The notes under the pieces: generated by a model | Told to the model about the DNA's origin: nothing | What the model saw: only the letters and a program-made list of their open reading frames with translations | Database searches by the model: none | DNA from: Cytophagales bacterium | Lineage (GTDB): Bacteria; Bacteroidota; Bacteroidia; Cytophagales; Cyclobacteriaceae | Length of the DNA stretch: 8,298 nt | Assembly: GCA_029262935.1 (NCBI GenBank) | Contig: JAJCYK010000058.1 | Coordinates: 1-8,298 of the forward strand | Direction of reading: 5' to 3' | Made by a program: the position numbers and the translations under genes | Shown here: positions 7,296 to 8,298 of the stretch, one piece after another | How positions within the stretch are numbered: the first letter of the stretch is position 1 | Layout of the letters: each line of letters opens with the position of its first letter

Positions 7296-7306
7296 CGTTA
7301 CATTAT
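7275..7306 (+). promoter_or_regulatory. Candidate promoter for the lipocalin-like gene
   Basis: TTTG (7275-7278) is followed after 20 bases by TACATTAT (7299-7306), a partial match to TAnnTTTG. Spacing is good but the -7 element deviates at two positions. Transcription would begin near 7312, exactly where the second inverted repeat starts, leaving a leader of about 48 bases. Confidence 0.3.
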
Positions 7307-7311
7307 TTAAG

Positions 7312-7338
7312 CCGATAACCCTCAGATAAGGTTATCGG
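7312..7338. repeat. Perfect 9-bp inverted repeat just upstream of the lipocalin-like gene
   Basis: CCGATAACC (7312-7320) and GGTTATCGG (7330-7338) are perfect inverted copies around a 9-base loop, ending 21 bases before the ATG at 7360. In RNA it would be a stable hairpin at or near the 5' end of the transcript. In DNA it could be an operator overlapping the start site. There is no U-tract after it, so it is not a good terminator for the upstream gene. Confidence 0.5.
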
Positions 7339-7359
7339 GACATCTCAAAATTTACCGCT

Positions 7360-7827
7360 ATGAATTCAAGTAAACTTCTTATTGCAGGTTGTTTATTGGC
7401 GTTTCTCCTGACATCAGGTACCACGCCATTGGACAACAATAGTTCTCAGCTCAAAGGGTCATGGACACTTATAAAATATAAATATGGCACGGAAACGGAC
7501 CTTAGTGATGTTCCTAAAATAATCACCTATGTTAAAAACATCACGGATACTCACTTCAGTTGGGCATCCTATGGTGAAGATGGGAATATCATCGCTGCTG
7601 GAGGAGGAACCTATACCGTAAATGGACAGATTTATACTGAAAACATTGAGTATTTTCATCCTTTGGGGTCAAACCTACCTGGCAGCTCTGTGGACTGGGA
7701 CTATACAATCTCCGGAAATGACTGGACGATTTCAGGACACGTAAGAAACGTACAAATTAATCCTGGTAGTGGCAAATTTGAATCAATTGACTCTGTCCGT
7801 CTAGAGGAAGTTTGGCGAAAATTGTAA
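7360..7827 (+). CDS. Small secreted lipocalin-like protein
   Basis: A 155-residue exported protein of unknown role. Residues 1 to about 20 form a signal peptide (MNSSK, then a long hydrophobic stretch to LLTSG). An IAGC at 8-11 looks like a lipobox, but it would leave a very short signal and a hydrophobic mature start, so ordinary cleavage near residue 20 is more likely. The mature part opens with LKGSWTLIKY (31-40) and ends with EEVWRKL. In between are short beta-strand-like segments, including ITDTHFSWASY (61-71), GGGTYTVNGQIYTENIEYF (81-99) and DWTISGHV (121-128). This GSW...EVW layout is known to me from lipocalin-like / DUF4488-type proteins of Bacteroidota, which would form a small barrel that may bind a lipid or other hydrophobic ligand. 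The ligand is unknown. No Shine-Dalgarno is visible upstream of the ATG. It converges on dsbD with a 2-base gap. Confidence 0.85.
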   Translation: MNSSKLLIAGCLLAFLLTSGTTPLDNNSSQLKGSWTLIKYKYGTETDLSDVPKIITYVKNITDTHFSWASYGEDGNIIAAGGGTYTVNGQIYTENIEYFHPLGSNLPGSSVDWDYTISGNDWTISGHVRNVQINPGSGKFESIDSVRLEEVWRKL

Positions 7828-7829
7828 GT

Positions 7830-8298
7830 CTACGGTAAATTATTCTCTTGGAAGGCCTTTAATCCGGCATCAAGAAAGGCTACAAACTTAGGTACACTTT
7901 TCTCATAACCAACTGGGGTTACTAAAGGGTTTTGTGGATCTTGCGGATCAAGTAATACATAAAAAGGCTGTGCATTGTTGTTGTACCATTTTATTTGCAG
8001 ATCTGCATTTTGCTTGCCAATGGATTTCTTGACCTTTTGGTCGTATTCGGAGGTGTACCACATGGTTTCAGGTAACTCCGTTTTCTCATCCACATAAAGT
8101 GCTACTACCACGAAGTCTTCCTGCAATCGTCGAAGCACTTCTGGCTGGGACCATACCACGGCTTCCATGTCTCTACAATTTACGCAACCGTGGCCCGTAA
8201 AGTCTATAAAGACTGGCTTGCCTTGTTCCCGAGCACAATCTAAGGCTTGTTCTAGATCATAGTATCCTTTAAGCTTGTGAGGTAAATGTAAAGGTATA
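7830..8298 (-). CDS. dsbD: DsbD-type protein-disulfide reductase, C-terminal thioredoxin domain (5' end outside window)
   Basis: C-terminal periplasmic thioredoxin domain of a DsbD-like transmembrane reductase. It carries electrons from cytoplasmic thioredoxin to periplasmic disulfide partners. The frame is open to the window edge (first full codon 8297-8295), giving 155 visible residues. The ATG at 8166-8168 is therefore internal, lying just after the active site. The redox motif is C38-V-N-C41 within FTGHGCVNCRDME, preceded by KPVFIDF, the typical strand. Further thioredoxin-fold marks are the cis-Pro segment NAQPFYVLLD and the closing helix FVAFLDAGLKAF. The membrane domain expected upstream is not visible. 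Thioredoxin-only proteins could look similar, but the KxxxDLEQAL...FTGHGCVNC context fits DsbD best. It converges on the lipocalin-like gene. Confidence 0.88.
   Translation of the reverse strand, partial: IPLHLPHKLKGYYDLEQALDCAREQGKPVFIDFTGHGCVNCRDMEAVVWSQPEVLRRLQEDFVVVALYVDEKTELPETMWYTSEYDQKVKKSIGKQNADLQIKWYNNNAQPFYVLLDPQDPQNPLVTPVGYEKSVPKFVAFLDAGLKAFQENNLP

Noticed and set aside
7352..7397. Lipoprotein assignment for the lipocalin-like protein from IAGC at residues 8-11
   Set aside because: The signal would be only 10 residues long, and the sequence after the Cys is still strongly hydrophobic.
8166..8168. ATG at 8168 as the start of a small thioredoxin-like protein
   Set aside because: The frame continues upstream to the window edge and includes the CVNC active site, so this Met is internal to a larger DsbD-type protein.

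Overview
The window looks like chromosomal DNA from a member of the Bacteroidota, probably a Cytophagales-like lineage. The evidence is the protein families present (a patatin fused to an outer-membrane barrel, an M23 peptidase with a GPHxCYRFWKNG signature, a DsbD with a GHGCVNC active site, and a GSW...EVWRKL lipocalin-like protein). Starts also lack clear Shine-Dalgarno sequences, and several upstream regions carry TTTG / TAnnTTTG-like promoter elements. Taxonomy is inferred from these signatures only. I see no transposase, integrase, CRISPR array, tRNA or rRNA.

Left part (1-4068): the 3' end of a sensor histidine kinase (plus strand) runs tail-to-tail into a minus-strand pair with a 4-base overlap. 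The pair is transcribed from right to left. First comes a membrane-anchored or secreted M23 (LytM-type) peptidoglycan peptidase. Then comes a 760-residue protein with a signal peptide, patatin lipase domain, POTRA-like linker and predicted outer-membrane beta-barrel. Both act on the cell envelope and may be co-transcribed, although the lipase also has its own possible promoter.

Middle (4069-7069): a divergent intergenic region with AT-rich dyads separates the M23 gene from a plus-strand pair. The first of that pair is an unrecognised secreted protein whose repeating strand pattern suggests a seven-bladed beta-propeller. The second is an FAD-dependent amine oxidase of the monomeric sarcosine oxidase family. 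Its only usable start is a TTG lying 2 bases after the preceding stop, which suggests translational coupling.

Right part (7070-8298): a 290-base intergenic region holds a weak hairpin after the oxidase and two perfect inverted repeats around a candidate promoter. It precedes a small secreted lipocalin-like protein. That gene converges, with a 2-base gap, on the 3' end of a DsbD-type protein-disulfide reductase (minus strand, cut by the window edge).

Most of the window encodes exported or envelope proteins: cell-wall cleavage, an outer-membrane lipase, disulfide transfer and two secreted proteins of unknown role. I do not see a coherent new defence or mobile system. The least explained items are the propeller-like secreted protein, the inverted-repeat pair upstream of the lipocalin-like gene and the dyad upstream of the M23 gene.
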